Positions 14,963 to 24,176 of a stretch of DNA of 64,000 bases are shown piece by piece. Source of the DNA: Thermoanaerobacterium xylanolyticum LX-11 (GTDB lineage Bacteria; Bacillota; Thermoanaerobacteria; Thermoanaerobacterales; Thermoanaerobacteraceae). The position numbers were made by a program, and so were the translations under genes. The notes beneath the pieces were generated by a model. That model worked only from the letters and a program-made list of their open reading frames with translations, was not told where the DNA came from and did not search any database. The stretch is taken from assembly GCF_000189775.2 (NCBI RefSeq), contig NC_015555.1, positions 1,189,001-1,253,000 on the forward strand. Reading direction: 5' to 3'. Each line of letters opens with the position of its first letter. The first letter of the stretch is position 1.

Positions 14963-17900
14963 GTGAGTGATGTAAAAAGAATTTATGTAGAAAAAAAGTC
15001 GCAATACAATATTGAAGCAAAAAAACTTTTTGATGATCTTAAAAACAATCTCAATATTTCTGGTCTTGAAAGCGTAAGGGTGATAAACAGGTATGATGTT
15101 TTAGGATTATCTGAAGATGTTTTTTTAAAGGCTGTTAATACGATCTTTTCAGAGCCAAATCTTGATGATGTACACATTGAAGATTTGCCATATGAGAAAG
15201 ATGATAGAGTGTTTGCTATCGAATTTTTACCAGGACAGTATGATCAAAGGGCTGATTCTGCTGAACAATGTATTCAAATACTTACAAACGGTTTTAAACC
15301 AAAAGTATTTTGTGGAAAAGTTATAGTTTTAAGTGGCAAATTGACAGATGAGGAATTTGATAAAATAAAAAACTATTGCATTAATCCTGTAGATTCAAGA
15401 GAAGCTTCATTAGATAAAAGAGAAACTGTTGATTTAGAAGTTGATTGTCCCGATGATGTGGAAGTTCTTGATGGCTTTGTTGAATCTGATGATGTTTCAA
15501 TAGAAAAGCTCTATGAGAAGCTAAATTTGGCAATGAGCTTGGAAGATTTTAAATTCTGTCATTCCTATTTTGAAGATGTAGAAAAACGTAATCCTACAAT
15601 TACAGAGATAAGAGTTATTGATACCTATTGGTCCGATCACTGCCGCCACACCACATTTCTTACAAACATCAATGATGTGAAAATTTGTGATGGGAAATAC
15701 AATGAACCTATCTTAAAAGCCTTTCATGAATACAAAAACTCCAGAGAATTTGTCTATGGCGAAAGCAAGAAACCAATGTGCCTTATGGACATAGCTACAA
15801 TAGGAATGAAAGAATTGAGAAAAAGGGGACTGCTTGACGATCTTGATGAATCTGATGAAAACAATGCATGTAGTATCGTAGTCGATGCAGACATAAATGG
15901 TAAAAGCGAGAAATGGCTTGTAATGTTTAAAAATGAAACACACAATCATCCTACAGAAATAGAGCCTTATGGAGGTGCAGCTACTTGCCTTGGAGGAGCG
16001 ATTAGAGATCCTTTATCAGGCCGGGCCTATGTGTATCAGGCGATGCGCGTTACAGGTTCCGGAGATCCAAGAACGCCAGTTGAGATGACTATAAAAGGCA
16101 AATTGCCGCAAAGAAAGATTACTAAGGAAGCAGCCCACGGCTACAGTTCATATGGGAATCAGATAGGACTTTCTACAGGACAAGTTTCAGAGATTTACGA
16201 CGAAGGATATGTAGCTAAACGAATGGAGATAGGTGCGGTAATAGGTGCAGTTCCTAAGAAAAATGTTTTTAGGGGAAAGCCAACGGCAGGCGATGTAGTG
16301 ATTTTGTTGGGTGGTAGGACAGGAAGAGACGGTTGTGGCGGTGCCACAGGTTCTTCAAAAGAACACACGCAAGAATCCATTTATACAAGTGGTGCAGAAG
16401 TACAAAAAGGCAATCCTATAACAGAAAGAAAAATTCAAAGATTTTTTAGAAATCCTGATGTTTTAAAAATGATAAAAAAGTGCAATGATTTTGGAGCAGG
16501 TGGTGTGTCTGTTGCAATTGGAGAATTAAGTGATGGGCTTTTAATTAACCTCGATGCAATACCGAAGAAATACGAAGGTTTAGATGGGACAGAACTTGCT
16601 ATATCTGAATCACAAGAAAGAATGGCTGTATTAGTAGCACCAGAAGACGCTGAAAAGTTTATAGAGCTTGCAAAAGAAGAAAATTTAGAAGCTACTAAAG
16701 TCGCAGAAGTCACAGACGATATGAGAATAAAAATGGTTTGGCATGGAAAGGTCATTGTGGATATAAGCAGAGAATTTTTAAATACAAATGGAATTTCTCA
16801 ATTTACAGATGTCATCGTAGACAGTATTAGTTCTGAAAGCTATTTTGAACGGTTAAAATCTGCCCAATCAATGAACAATATAAAGGAATTGTGGCTTAGG
16901 AATCTTGAGGATCTAAATGTGTGTAGTCAAAAAGGATTGACTGAAATGTTTGATTCCACAATTGGTGCTTCAACTGTTTTGATGCCATTTGGCGGTTTAT
17001 ATCAGATGACGCCATCTGAAGGTATGGCCTCCAAAATACCTGTTTTAGAAGGAGATACGGATACGGCAACATTGATGGCATTTGGATACAATCCTAAACT
17101 GTCGAAATGGAGTCCTTTCCATGGTGCTGTTTATGCAATTATTGAGGCGGTATCTAAAATTGTGGCAATGGGTGGTGACTATACAAAGATTAAGCTATCA
17201 CTTCAAGAGTATTTTGAAAAATTAGGAAAAGACCCTAAAAGGTGGGGAAAACCATTTAGCTCATTGTTAGGTGCTTTATACGCACAGAAAGCTTTAGGCA
17301 TACCTGCAATTGGCGGTAAAGATAGCATGTCAGGTACTTTTATGGATATGGATGTGCCTCCTACATTGGTAGCATTTGCTGTTGCAACTGCTGACGCAAA
17401 TAAAGTGATATCTTCAGAATTTAAGAAAAGCGGTGATAAAGTAATAATTATTAAGGCGGAAAGAAATCAACAAGATTTACCAAATTTCAAAAAACTAAAA
17501 AGGAATTTTGATAAGGTCAATGAACTATTAAATGAAAATTTAATATTAGCAGCATCTTCGGTAAAATACGGCGGAATTGCTGAATGCATCACTGAGATGG
17601 CTTTTGGGAATATGGTAGGTTTCCAATTGGAGGCGAATATAAGTGATGTGGACTTTTTCGTTTCTGAATACGGCTCTTTAATAATAGAAGTAGATGGTGA
17701 TTTTGATGATGATAAATATTTAAAAGGAATTGATTATAAAATTTTAGGCAGGACGATTGATGAGCCGTATATAATTTTAGAAGATGTTAAAATCCATCTT
17801 GATGAAGCGAAAAAACACTGGGAGAAACCACTTGAAACAATTTTTCCTACGGTTGCGGAAGAAAACATTAGACAAATACCGAATATTATGTACAACAAAA

Positions 17901-18730
17901 ATAATTCCTTTAGGGCAAGCCTTAAAGTAGCAAAACCTAGAGTTTTAATGCCAGTTTTTCCTGGTACCAATTGCGAATATGACAGCAAAAAAGCTTTTGA
18001 AAAGGCCGGTGCTTTGGTTGAAATGCATGTTTTTAAGAATTTAACAGGAGCTGATATAGATGCATCCATCGATGAGCTTGTTAAACTCATAGAGAATTCT
18101 CAGATAATCATGTTGCCAGGTGGATTCAGTGCTGGCGATGAACCAGATGGTTCTGGAAAATTCATTGCAACGGTATTTAGAAATCCAAAAGTTAAAGATG
18201 CTGTTATGGAATTTCTAAAATATCGTGATGGCTTGATGCTGGGTATATGCAACGGATTCCAAGCACTTATAAAACTTGGTTTACTTCCTTATGGAGAGAT
18301 TCGCGACATTGATTCGAGTGATCCGACGCTGACATTTAATACGATCGGTAGACATGTATCATGCTATGTCAGGACAAAGATAACGTCGAATATTTCACCA
18401 TGGTTTAACAATGTCAAATGTGGCGACATTCATGTAATACCTGTATCACATGGAGAAGGAAGATTTATTGCAAATGATGATGTTTTAGATATGTTAAAAA
18501 AGAATGGGCAAATTGCCACACAGTATGTAGACATGGATGGAAATCCAACAATGGAGATGCCTTACAACCCTAATGGCTCTTATTGGGCTATAGAAGGCAT
18601 CACAAGTCCTGATGGTAGAATACTTGGTAAGATGGGACATTCTGAGAGAATTGGAAAGAACGTGGCTAAAAATATATACGGCAACAAAGATCAAAAGATA
18701 TTTGAAGCTGGTGTCGAATATTTTAAATAA
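14963..18730 (+). CDS. purL: Phosphoribosylformylglycinamidine synthase, single-chain
   Basis: Purine synthesis step 4: FGAR plus glutamine and ATP gives FGAM. At 1255 residues it is the long single-chain type found in Clostridia, unlike the PurS-PurQ-PurL trio of Bacillus. A PurS-like N-terminal region is followed by the synthetase domain (ATFLTNINDV-type ATP site, FKNETHNHPTEIEPYGGAATCLGGAIRD, GKPTAGDVVILLGGRTGRDG). The C-terminal glutaminase domain has VLMPVFPGTNCEYD, the nucleophile Cys in MLGICNGFQALIKLG, and a His-Glu pair in SHGEGRF. GTG 14963 after GGGGGAGA. It stands alone between two terminators. Confidence 0.97.
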   Translation: MSDVKRIYVEKKSQYNIEAKKLFDDLKNNLNISGLESVRVINRYDVLGLSEDVFLKAVNTIFSEPNLDDVHIEDLPYEKDDRVFAIEFLPGQYDQRADSAEQCIQILTNGFKPKVFCGKVIVLSGKLTDEEFDKIKNYCINPVDSREASLDKRETVDLEVDCPDDVEVLDGFVESDDVSIEKLYEKLNLAMSLEDFKFCHSYFEDVEKRNPTITEIRVIDTYWSDHCRHTTFLTNINDVKICDGKYNEPILKAFHEYKNSREFVYGESKKPMCLMDIATIGMKELRKRGLLDDLDESDENNACSIVVDADINGKSEKWLVMFKNETHNHPTEIEPYGGAATCLGGAIRDPLSGRAYVYQAMRVTGSGDPRTPVEMTIKGKLPQRKITKEAAHGYSSYGNQIGLSTGQVSEIYDEGYVAKRMEIGAVIGAVPKKNVFRGKPTAGDVVILLGGRTGRDGCGGATGSSKEHTQESIYTSGAEVQKGNPITERKIQRFFRNPDVLKMIKKCNDFGAGGVSVAIGELSDGLLINLDAIPKKYEGLDGTELAISESQERMAVLVAPEDAEKFIELAKEENLEATKVAEVTDDMRIKMVWHGKVIVDISREFLNTNGISQFTDVIVDSISSESYFERLKSAQSMNNIKELWLRNLEDLNVCSQKGLTEMFDSTIGASTVLMPFGGLYQMTPSEGMASKIPVLEGDTDTATLMAFGYNPKLSKWSPFHGAVYAIIEAVSKIVAMGGDYTKIKLSLQEYFEKLGKDPKRWGKPFSSLLGALYAQKALGIPAIGGKDSMSGTFMDMDVPPTLVAFAVATADANKVISSEFKKSGDKVIIIKAERNQQDLPNFKKLKRNFDKVNELLNENLILAASSVKYGGIAECITEMAFGNMVGFQLEANISDVDFFVSEYGSLIIEVDGDFDDDKYLKGIDYKILGRTIDEPYIILEDVKIHLDEAKKHWEKPLETIFPTVAEENIRQIPNIMYNKNNSFRASLKVAKPRVLMPVFPGTNCEYDSKKAFEKAGALVEMHVFKNLTGADIDASIDELVKLIENSQIIMLPGGFSAGDEPDGSGKFIATVFRNPKVKDAVMEFLKYRDGLMLGICNGFQALIKLGLLPYGEIRDIDSSDPTLTFNTIGRHVSCYVRTKITSNISPWFNNVKCGDIHVIPVSHGEGRFIANDDVLDMLKKNGQIATQYVDMDGNPTMEMPYNPNGSYWAIEGITSPDGRILGKMGHSERIGKNVAKNIYGNKDQKIFEAGVEYFK

Positions 18731-18771
18731 GAAACATAAAAGGTTACGATTCTGTAACCTTTTATGTTTCT
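18730..18771. terminator. Bidirectional terminator
   Basis: Perfect 18-bp stem (18730-18747 with 18754-18771) and a six-base loop GATTCT, between purL and the convergent MFS gene. Confidence 0.93.
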
Positions 18772-20216
18772 TCTGTTTTTATCTTGTGAGAGCTTTGGTT
18801 CCAGTCTGGTTTTGGACCTCTTAAGTATGATATAAACGATGCTATTAAGCTAAATATCATTGATATCAAAAACGCTTCTCTTAGCCCAGATATAAATTGT
18901 GCTATGGCAATACCTTTTGAACCGACTTGTGTGCCGACGAAAAGAGCTTGCATCGCTTCAGGAGTTATGCTGGATGACACGATTGCCATTGATAATGCTA
19001 TGCTTATTACCTGTCCAGCGTTGTTCATCATTGTTCTCGTGCCGGCAGCAATACCCCTTCTGTCAGATGGGACAGAGCCCATTATTTCGCTTGTATTAGG
19101 TGAGAAGAACATGCCGGACCCAAATCCCATAATAAGCATCCAAACGATAAGCTCTGTAAGTGATGTTTTAGGTGAAATTCTTACAAATCCCAATAAGCCG
19201 ATAGCCGAAATAAAAAGACCTATAGAGCTTAATGCTCTTGCACCGTATTTATCAGATAAGTATCCGCTTATTGGCGATACGATCATCATAGATAGTGCAA
19301 AAGGTGCTAAGAATATTCCTGCCTTTAATGGGTCCATTGCTTTTATTCCTTGAAGATAGAATATGAGCAAAAATGTTACTGCGCCTCTTGCAATACCGTT
19401 AAGCAGTGTGCTTCCAAAAGCAAATGCCAAGATTCTCGTTTTAAACAATCTTAAATCCAGCATGGGCTGTTCGGTAGTATTTTCAACATAAACAAATGCC
19501 AAAATCAATGCTATTGATATTATGAATAGAGTTATGATTGACTTGTTGTACCAACCTACGAATCCACCGAAAGACAACGCGATTAAAAACAGCAATAATC
19601 CTACTGTAAAAAGAAGTGTACCTTTTAAATCAAATTTTTGGCCTTCAGGTATTTTGTCAAGCTCTTTTAGCTGAATCAATGCCCATAGAGTACCTATAAT
19701 TCCAAATGGCACATTTATATAGAATATATATCTCCATCCTAAACTCGTCAAGAAGCCTCCTAATATTGGACCTATTACTGATGCTATGCTGACTACCATG
19801 CTGTTTATGCCAAGAGCTTTTCCTAATTCGTTTTTTGGAAAAGCGTCTGCTACGATTGCTGTGCTATTAGCAACCATTAAAGAACCGCCAACTGACTGCA
19901 CTATTCTGTATATAAGCAGTTGTAGTCCGCTATTTGAAATACCACATAGTAACGAACCAATGGTAAATATGGCAAAACCTGATACGTATAATTTTTTCCT
20001 TCCAAACATATCGGCTATTCTACCGATTGCTGGTACTAATATTGTCAATGAAAGCATATATCCCATTACGATCCACATGATTATACCCATGTTGGCATTT
20101 AAACCTTTCATAATATCAGGAAGTGATATTAAAAGCATACTGCCATTTAATACTGAAAAAAGGGCTCCAAGAGTGGTACAGGATAATGCTATCCACTTGT
20201 AACTGATATTTTTCAT
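18762..20216 (-). CDS. MFS drug-efflux transporter, DHA2 (EmrB/QacA) family
   Basis: A 484-residue proton-coupled exporter with 14 predicted helices. Motif A lies between helices 2 and 3 (GRIADMFGRKKLYVSG) and motif C in helix 5 (VSIASVIGPILGGFLTSLGWRYIF region), typical of drug:H+ antiporters. ATG 20216 overlaps the MerR stop by four bases (ATGA), so the pair is translationally coupled. Multidrug or toxic-metabolite export is inferred from the regulator next to it; the substrate is unknown. Confidence 0.93.
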   Translation of the reverse strand: MKNISYKWIALSCTTLGALFSVLNGSMLLISLPDIMKGLNANMGIIMWIVMGYMLSLTILVPAIGRIADMFGRKKLYVSGFAIFTIGSLLCGISNSGLQLLIYRIVQSVGGSLMVANSTAIVADAFPKNELGKALGINSMVVSIASVIGPILGGFLTSLGWRYIFYINVPFGIIGTLWALIQLKELDKIPEGQKFDLKGTLLFTVGLLLFLIALSFGGFVGWYNKSIITLFIISIALILAFVYVENTTEQPMLDLRLFKTRILAFAFGSTLLNGIARGAVTFLLIFYLQGIKAMDPLKAGIFLAPFALSMMIVSPISGYLSDKYGARALSSIGLFISAIGLLGFVRISPKTSLTELIVWMLIMGFGSGMFFSPNTSEIMGSVPSDRRGIAAGTRTMMNNAGQVISIALSMAIVSSSITPEAMQALFVGTQVGSKGIAIAQFISGLREAFLISMIFSLIASFISYLRGPKPDWNQSSHKIKTEET

Positions 20217-20638
20217 ATTGTGTCTGCCTCCTTTGATTTTTGCTTTAACTTAGACAAATTTAGTAATAGCTCCTCAAATTTTTGTTTTGCCATCAATAGT
20301 TTTTTATTCTTTTCTTCAATCAATTCTATTTGCTTTTCAATCAATTTAGCGTAGTTATCGATTGTTTCTGCATCTGCAACTTCACCAGATAATATATCTT
20401 TGACATTTTTATCTAGTTCTAATGCTTCCTTGATTTCAGATAAGCTGAAGCCAAGTGAATCTTTCAGAGATATTATCTTTTGAATTTTTTCTATGTCTTC
20501 ATCGGTGTACAATCTGTATCCTGAATCCGTCCTTTTGGGTGAAATAAGATTTAAATCTTCATAATACCTAATAGCCCTTTTTGTCAAACCTGTTTTTATT
20601 GAAACATCTTCTATTTTGTAATATTTTTTTTCCATCAT
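20213..20638 (-). CDS. MerR-family transcriptional regulator
   Basis: A 141-residue regulator. The N-terminal MerR helix-turn-helix and wing read YKIEDVSIKTGLTKRAIRYYEDLNLI then SGYRLYTDEDI (residues 5-52). A long coiled-coil dimerisation helix follows (about 85-135). No Cys cluster, so it is not a metal sensor of the MerR/CueR type. It is more like BltR/TnrA-type drug sensors, but with a very short C-terminal region. Start ATG 20638 after GGAGGG. It probably controls its own promoter and the coupled efflux gene. Confidence 0.93.
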   Translation of the reverse strand: MMEKKYYKIEDVSIKTGLTKRAIRYYEDLNLISPKRTDSGYRLYTDEDIEKIQKIISLKDSLGFSLSEIKEALELDKNVKDILSGEVADAETIDNYAKLIEKQIELIEEKNKKLLMAKQKFEELLLNLSKLKQKSKEADTI

Positions 20639-20663
20639 AAACCCTCCAACGAATAATTTTACT

Positions 20664-20697
20664 ACTAGTTAACATTAACGTCAAGGTTAATGTAAAA
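20664..20697 (-). promoter_or_regulatory. MerR operator/promoter
   Basis: A perfect dyad ACATTAAC-6-GTTAATGT (20672-20693). On the minus strand TTGACG lies in its centre, 17 bases before TAAAAT. Alternatively the dyad fills a long spacer after TTTACA. Either reading places the dyad in the promoter core, as for MerR regulators. Confidence 0.6.
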
Positions 20698-20825
20698 TAA
20701 TTTGATAATTTTCATAAGAAAAAACTTTAAAATACATTATTTGAGGTATAATATATACTTGAAAGGTAATTATAACCAATGTGGAGCATTCCTGTAATAA
20801 AAAAATATAAGATTTGAAATAAAAA

Positions 20826-20893
20826 GTACCTCCTGATAAAATACAAGATGTCGATTGTTCATGAACACGACTCTCAAAATAACAAGGAGGTAC
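20826..20893 (+). promoter_or_regulatory. Hairpin masking the ribosome site of the IS110 transposase
   Basis: GTACCTCCT (20826-20834) is the exact complement of AGGAGGTAC (20885-20893), which is the Shine-Dalgarno. The 50-base loop has a smaller hairpin, TGTTCATGAACA flanked by GTCG and CGAC. This leader could also hold part of the element's guide RNA. Confidence 0.75.
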
Positions 20894-20898
20894 CTAAT

Positions 20899-22182
20899 AT
20901 GAAGTATAACCAAAATTTAAAGATATTGCAAATAACAGAAAAGACATTAATTGTAGGTGTAGACATTGCTAAAGAGACACACCACGCTAGAGCTTTTGAT
21001 TTTAGAGGAATAGAATACGGTAAGCGTATTGAATTTAGCAATGACATTGATGGAATGGAAAAATTCTTTAAATGGGCTGTAGAAATTATGAATAAAAGCA
21101 ACAAAGAGCATTTGATGGTTGGTATGGAACCAACGGGACATTATTGGCTTTGCTTTGCACAGTTTCTTAGAGATAAGAACCATAAGGTGGTATTGGTAAA
21201 TCCATTCCACGTAAAAAGAAGTAAAGAATTTGATGACAACTCGCCAACTAAAAATGACAGGAAAGACCCTAAGACAATTGCAATGCTAGTTAAAGATGGA
21301 AGATATGTTGAACCTAATATACCTGATGGTATATACAGCGAGCTTAGAATTGCAGTAGACATAAGGGAAATGCTTACAAAGGACTTAAACAAGATAAAAA
21401 ACCGGGTTGCAAGATGGCTTGATATATATTTCCCTGAGTTTAATAAAGTTTTTGCAGATTGGGAAGGGAAAGCGGCACTGATAACATTAAAAGAATTTCC
21501 AACGCCTGCAAAGATAATAGGTATTAGAGCTGAGGAAATACTTGCAGCTTGGAAGAAAGAAGTTAATCGTGCTGTAGGTATAAAGAGGGCTTTAAAGCTT
21601 ATAGAAGCTGCGAGTCAAAGTGTTGGTAAAAGAGATGGCATTGAAATGGCAGAGATAGAGATAAAAATTATACTTGAACAGTACGAAATGATAGTAAAGC
21701 AGATTAAAGAAATAGAAAGCAAAATAGAAGAGCTTTTTATGCAAGTACCTGATGCTAGTGAAATGCTAGGTATAAGAGGTGTAGGAGTAATAACAGCAGC
21801 AACATTTATTGCTGAAGTTGGCGATATAACAAGATATGAGCATCCAAAGCAAATCCAGAAGTTTGCGGGTTACAATCTGGTTGAGAATAGTTCAGGGCAG
21901 CATAAAGGGCAAACCACCATAAGCAAAAGAGGAAGAAGGAGACTAAGAAGTGCTTTATACAAAATGATGATGCCCATACTTGCAAACAACAAAGAATTTC
22001 AGGAATTACACAAATACTACACCACAAGAAAAGAAAACCCGCTAAAAAAGAAACAGTCCATAATAGTTTTATGCTGCAAGTTAATCAGAGTATTTTTTGC
22101 CATACTGAAAAAAGGAGTAAAATACGACGGAAATAAGATGTTAAGAGACATAAAAAGACCAGAGATTAGGAATGCTGCATAA
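20899..22182 (+). CDS. IS110-family DEDD recombinase/transposase
   Basis: A 427-residue recombinase. ATG 20899 follows AAGGAGG; the longer frame from 20848 lies in the leader hairpin. The RuvC-like N-terminal domain has IVGVDIAKETHH (Asp), VGMEPTGHYW (Glu) and KNDRKDPKTIAML (Asp pair), the DEDD set. The C-terminal Tnp domain has the conserved GIRGVGVITAATFIAEVGD, KFAGYNL, KGQTTISKRGRRRLR, with the catalytic Ser region near the SGQHKGQ segment. Recent work shows IS110 recombinases are programmed by a bridge (seek) RNA encoded in the element's flanking DNA. The gene is intact. Confidence 0.95.
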   Translation: MKYNQNLKILQITEKTLIVGVDIAKETHHARAFDFRGIEYGKRIEFSNDIDGMEKFFKWAVEIMNKSNKEHLMVGMEPTGHYWLCFAQFLRDKNHKVVLVNPFHVKRSKEFDDNSPTKNDRKDPKTIAMLVKDGRYVEPNIPDGIYSELRIAVDIREMLTKDLNKIKNRVARWLDIYFPEFNKVFADWEGKAALITLKEFPTPAKIIGIRAEEILAAWKKEVNRAVGIKRALKLIEAASQSVGKRDGIEMAEIEIKIILEQYEMIVKQIKEIESKIEELFMQVPDASEMLGIRGVGVITAATFIAEVGDITRYEHPKQIQKFAGYNLVENSSGQHKGQTTISKRGRRRLRSALYKMMMPILANNKEFQELHKYYTTRKENPLKKKQSIIVLCCKLIRVFFAILKKGVKYDGNKMLRDIKRPEIRNAA

Positions 22183-22185
22183 ATT

Positions 22186-22324
22186 GCACCGCCGTGGTGA
22201 TGATACACCGCAGTCACTCGTCAGTCAAGGGCAAGGACCACGTCTCAGCTTTGCTGCGTTTCACTTCACAAAGCTAACCCTTGACAGCCTCGCTCCTGCG
22301 ATGGTTTGAATAATTAAGCGGTGC
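22186..22324 (+). ncRNA. Candidate structured RNA, domain 1, downstream of the IS110 transposase
   Basis: A GC-richer 139-base block closed by GCACCGC (22186-22192) with GCGGTGC (22318-22324). Inside, GTCAAGGG (22224-22231) pairs with CCCTTGAC (22278-22285), enclosing AGCTTTG (22247-22253) with CAAAGCT (22269-22275). All three stems are exact. It starts four bases after the transposase stop. IS1111-type members of the IS110 family carry their guide RNA on this side. The assignment as guide RNA is inference. Confidence 0.55.
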
Positions 22325-22370
22325 CAAAAATAAGACAAATAAAGTTAAAAACTCAATTTAAAAATTCGAA

Positions 22371-22535
22371 GATTGACAAAGAGAGCCGGAATTGTCAGGT
22401 TGGTAATTTCACCATAAGGGCATAAGACCCAGCAATGGAGCATAACTGACATCCACCTCATGTAAGGCAGAACGAAGGAATTAAGGACAAAGATCCTGTG
22501 AGACATGGGAGGGTATGCCACATGAGCTTAAGTGG
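22371..22535 (+). ncRNA. Candidate structured RNA, domain 2, downstream of the IS110 transposase
   Basis: TGTCAG (22393-22398) pairs with CTGACA (22446-22451). CTCATGT plus GGCA (22457-22463, 22466-22469) pair with TGCC plus ACATGAG (22516-22526), leaving a two-base bulge. A small inner stem AGGA/TCCT lies at 22484-22497. Loops of several unpaired bases remain. The two-lobed outline is reminiscent of a guide RNA with two recognition loops but no loop-target match was established. Confidence 0.45.
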
Positions 22536-22641
22536 AAACCATAGGCCAAAATATGGAAAAACAATAGAAGCTTATTTAGGTTACCTACCACATGTAAAAT
22601 TCATGAATAAATAGCATTGATATACATGAGGGCTTCTTTGA

Positions 22642-22759
22642 AGATTGTGAGAATCTGAGAATGAGTGAGATATTAAAAGAAAATCAAAGATTATAGAGGG
22701 AGATTGTGAGAATCTGAGAATGAGTGAGATATTAAAAGAAAATCAAAGATTATAGAGGG
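22642..22759 (+). repeat. Perfect 59-bp tandem duplication
   Basis: 22642-22700 and 22701-22759 are identical for all 59 bases. The unit contains GTGAGAATCTGAGAATGAG and ends TATAGAGGG. Only the second copy is followed by AGGTAGGATTATG and so supplies the ribosome site of the gene at 22770. Confidence 0.97.
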
Positions 22760-22769
22760 AGGTAGGATT

Positions 22770-24176
22770 ATGGGTAAATTAATGTCAGCATATTTGATGC
22801 CGCACCCGCCTATAATTGTTCATGAGGTGGGACGAGGGGAAGAACATAAAATTCAAAAGACGATAGATTCCTTTGAAAAAGCATCTCTAAATATAAAAAA
22901 TCAAAGACCAGATACTATAATTATCATTTCACCACATGCGCATGTATTTAGTGATGCTGTATCTATAGATATGATGGAAGAAATTGAAGGTGATTTAGGT
23001 CAGTTTGGAGCATACAATGTAAAGATGAAGTTTCAAAGCGATTTATCATTAGCAAAAGACATAGTTAAAAATGCAGAAAATGGAAAAATACCTATAGCAA
23101 AGATAGATGACAAAATGATAAGTAGATTTAAGCTTTCCCAAAAACTTGACCATGGATGCATCGTTCCATTATATTTTGTAAAGAAGCATTTCGAAACTTT
23201 TAATCTCATAAGAATGTCATATGGTTTTTTGCCATTTGAAAAGTTATATGATTTTGGAGTCCAAATAGGGAAATCCATAAGGGAAAGCGATAGAAATGTG
23301 GTATTTATTGCAAGTGGTGATTTATCACACAAATTAACGCCAAACAGTCCTAATGGGTATACACCGAATGGAAAGGTTTTTGATGAGAAATTGTTGAACT
23401 TGTTAAGAGATTTTAAAGTGAAAGAAATAATCAATATGGATAAAGAACTTATAAGTGATGCTGCTGAATGTGGATTTAGATCTGTTTGCGTCATGTTGGG
23501 TGTACTGGATGGCTACAAGGTGAAGACTAACATTTTATCTTATGAAGGTCCTTTTGGCGTAGGATACGGTGTTGCTGAATTTATTTCCGAAAGTTACACA
23601 GGCATGGGATTATTAGATGAACTGTATAAAATAAAAAAAGAGAGAATAGATAATATAAGGAAATCAGAAGATGCTTATGTGAAATTAGCAAGAGAAAGCC
23701 TTGAGTATTATTTGAAAAACAATAGTATAATGAATGTACCGGATAATCTGCCAGATGAAATGACAAAAAATAAAGCAGGAGTATTTGTATCATTGCATAA
23801 AAATGGAGAATTAAGAGGGTGTATAGGCACCATATATCCTTCAAAGAATAATATCGCAGAAGAAATCATAAGAAATGCAGTTAGCGCTGGTACAGAAGAT
23901 CCGAGGTTCTATCCTGTTGAGATAGATGAACTTGACGACATAGTGTATTCAGTTGATGTTTTGACAAAACCTGAGGTTGTAAAATCAAAAGATTATCTGG
24001 ATGCAAAAAAGTACGGCGTAATCGTAAGAAGCGGTTATAAAAGTGGGCTCTTATTGCCAGATCTTGATGGGGTTGATACAGTTGATCGGCAGATATCTAT
24101 CGCACTTAGAAAAGCTGGCATTGCACCGGATGAAAAGTATACTATCGAAAGATTTGAGGTTGTGAGGCATAAATGA
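22770..24176 (+). CDS. AmmeMemoRadiSam system protein: MEMO-AMMECR1 fusion
   Basis: A 468-residue two-domain protein. Residues about 5-265 form a MEMO/LigB-like domain related to class III extradiol dioxygenases ([42 protein letters not shown] with metal-ligand-type His). Residues about 290-468 form an AMMECR1 domain ([28 protein letters not shown]). In many genomes these are separate genes; here they are fused and followed with a four-base overlap by the radical SAM member. The set is conserved from bacteria to archaea and both domains occur in humans, but the reaction is unknown. ATG 22770 follows GAGGGAGG in the second copy of the 59-bp repeat. Confidence 0.93.
   Translation: MGKLMSAYLMPHPPIIVHEVGRGEEHKIQKTIDSFEKASLNIKNQRPDTIIIISPHAHVFSDAVSIDMMEEIEGDLGQFGAYNVKMKFQSDLSLAKDIVKNAENGKIPIAKIDDKMISRFKLSQKLDHGCIVPLYFVKKHFETFNLIRMSYGFLPFEKLYDFGVQIGKSIRESDRNVVFIASGDLSHKLTPNSPNGYTPNGKVFDEKLLNLLRDFKVKEIINMDKELISDAAECGFRSVCVMLGVLDGYKVKTNILSYEGPFGVGYGVAEFISESYTGMGLLDELYKIKKERIDNIRKSEDAYVKLARESLEYYLKNNSIMNVPDNLPDEMTKNKAGVFVSLHKNGELRGCIGTIYPSKNNIAEEIIRNAVSAGTEDPRFYPVEIDELDDIVYSVDVLTKPEVVKSKDYLDAKKYGVIVRSGYKSGLLLPDLDGVDTVDRQISIALRKAGIAPDEKYTIERFEVVRHK

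Larger units (their letters stand above)
20826..22535 (+). mobile_element. IS110-family element (minimum extent)
   Basis: The span covers the masked ribosome site, the IS110 transposase gene and two structured non-coding domains. IS110 elements have no clear inverted repeats or target duplications, so the exact ends cannot be placed. The left end should lie between 20700 and 20826 and the right end before the 59-bp duplication at 22642. Confidence 0.6.

Noticed and set aside
22642-22759. CRISPR-like repeat
   Set aside because: Only two direct copies with no spacer and no cas genes nearby.
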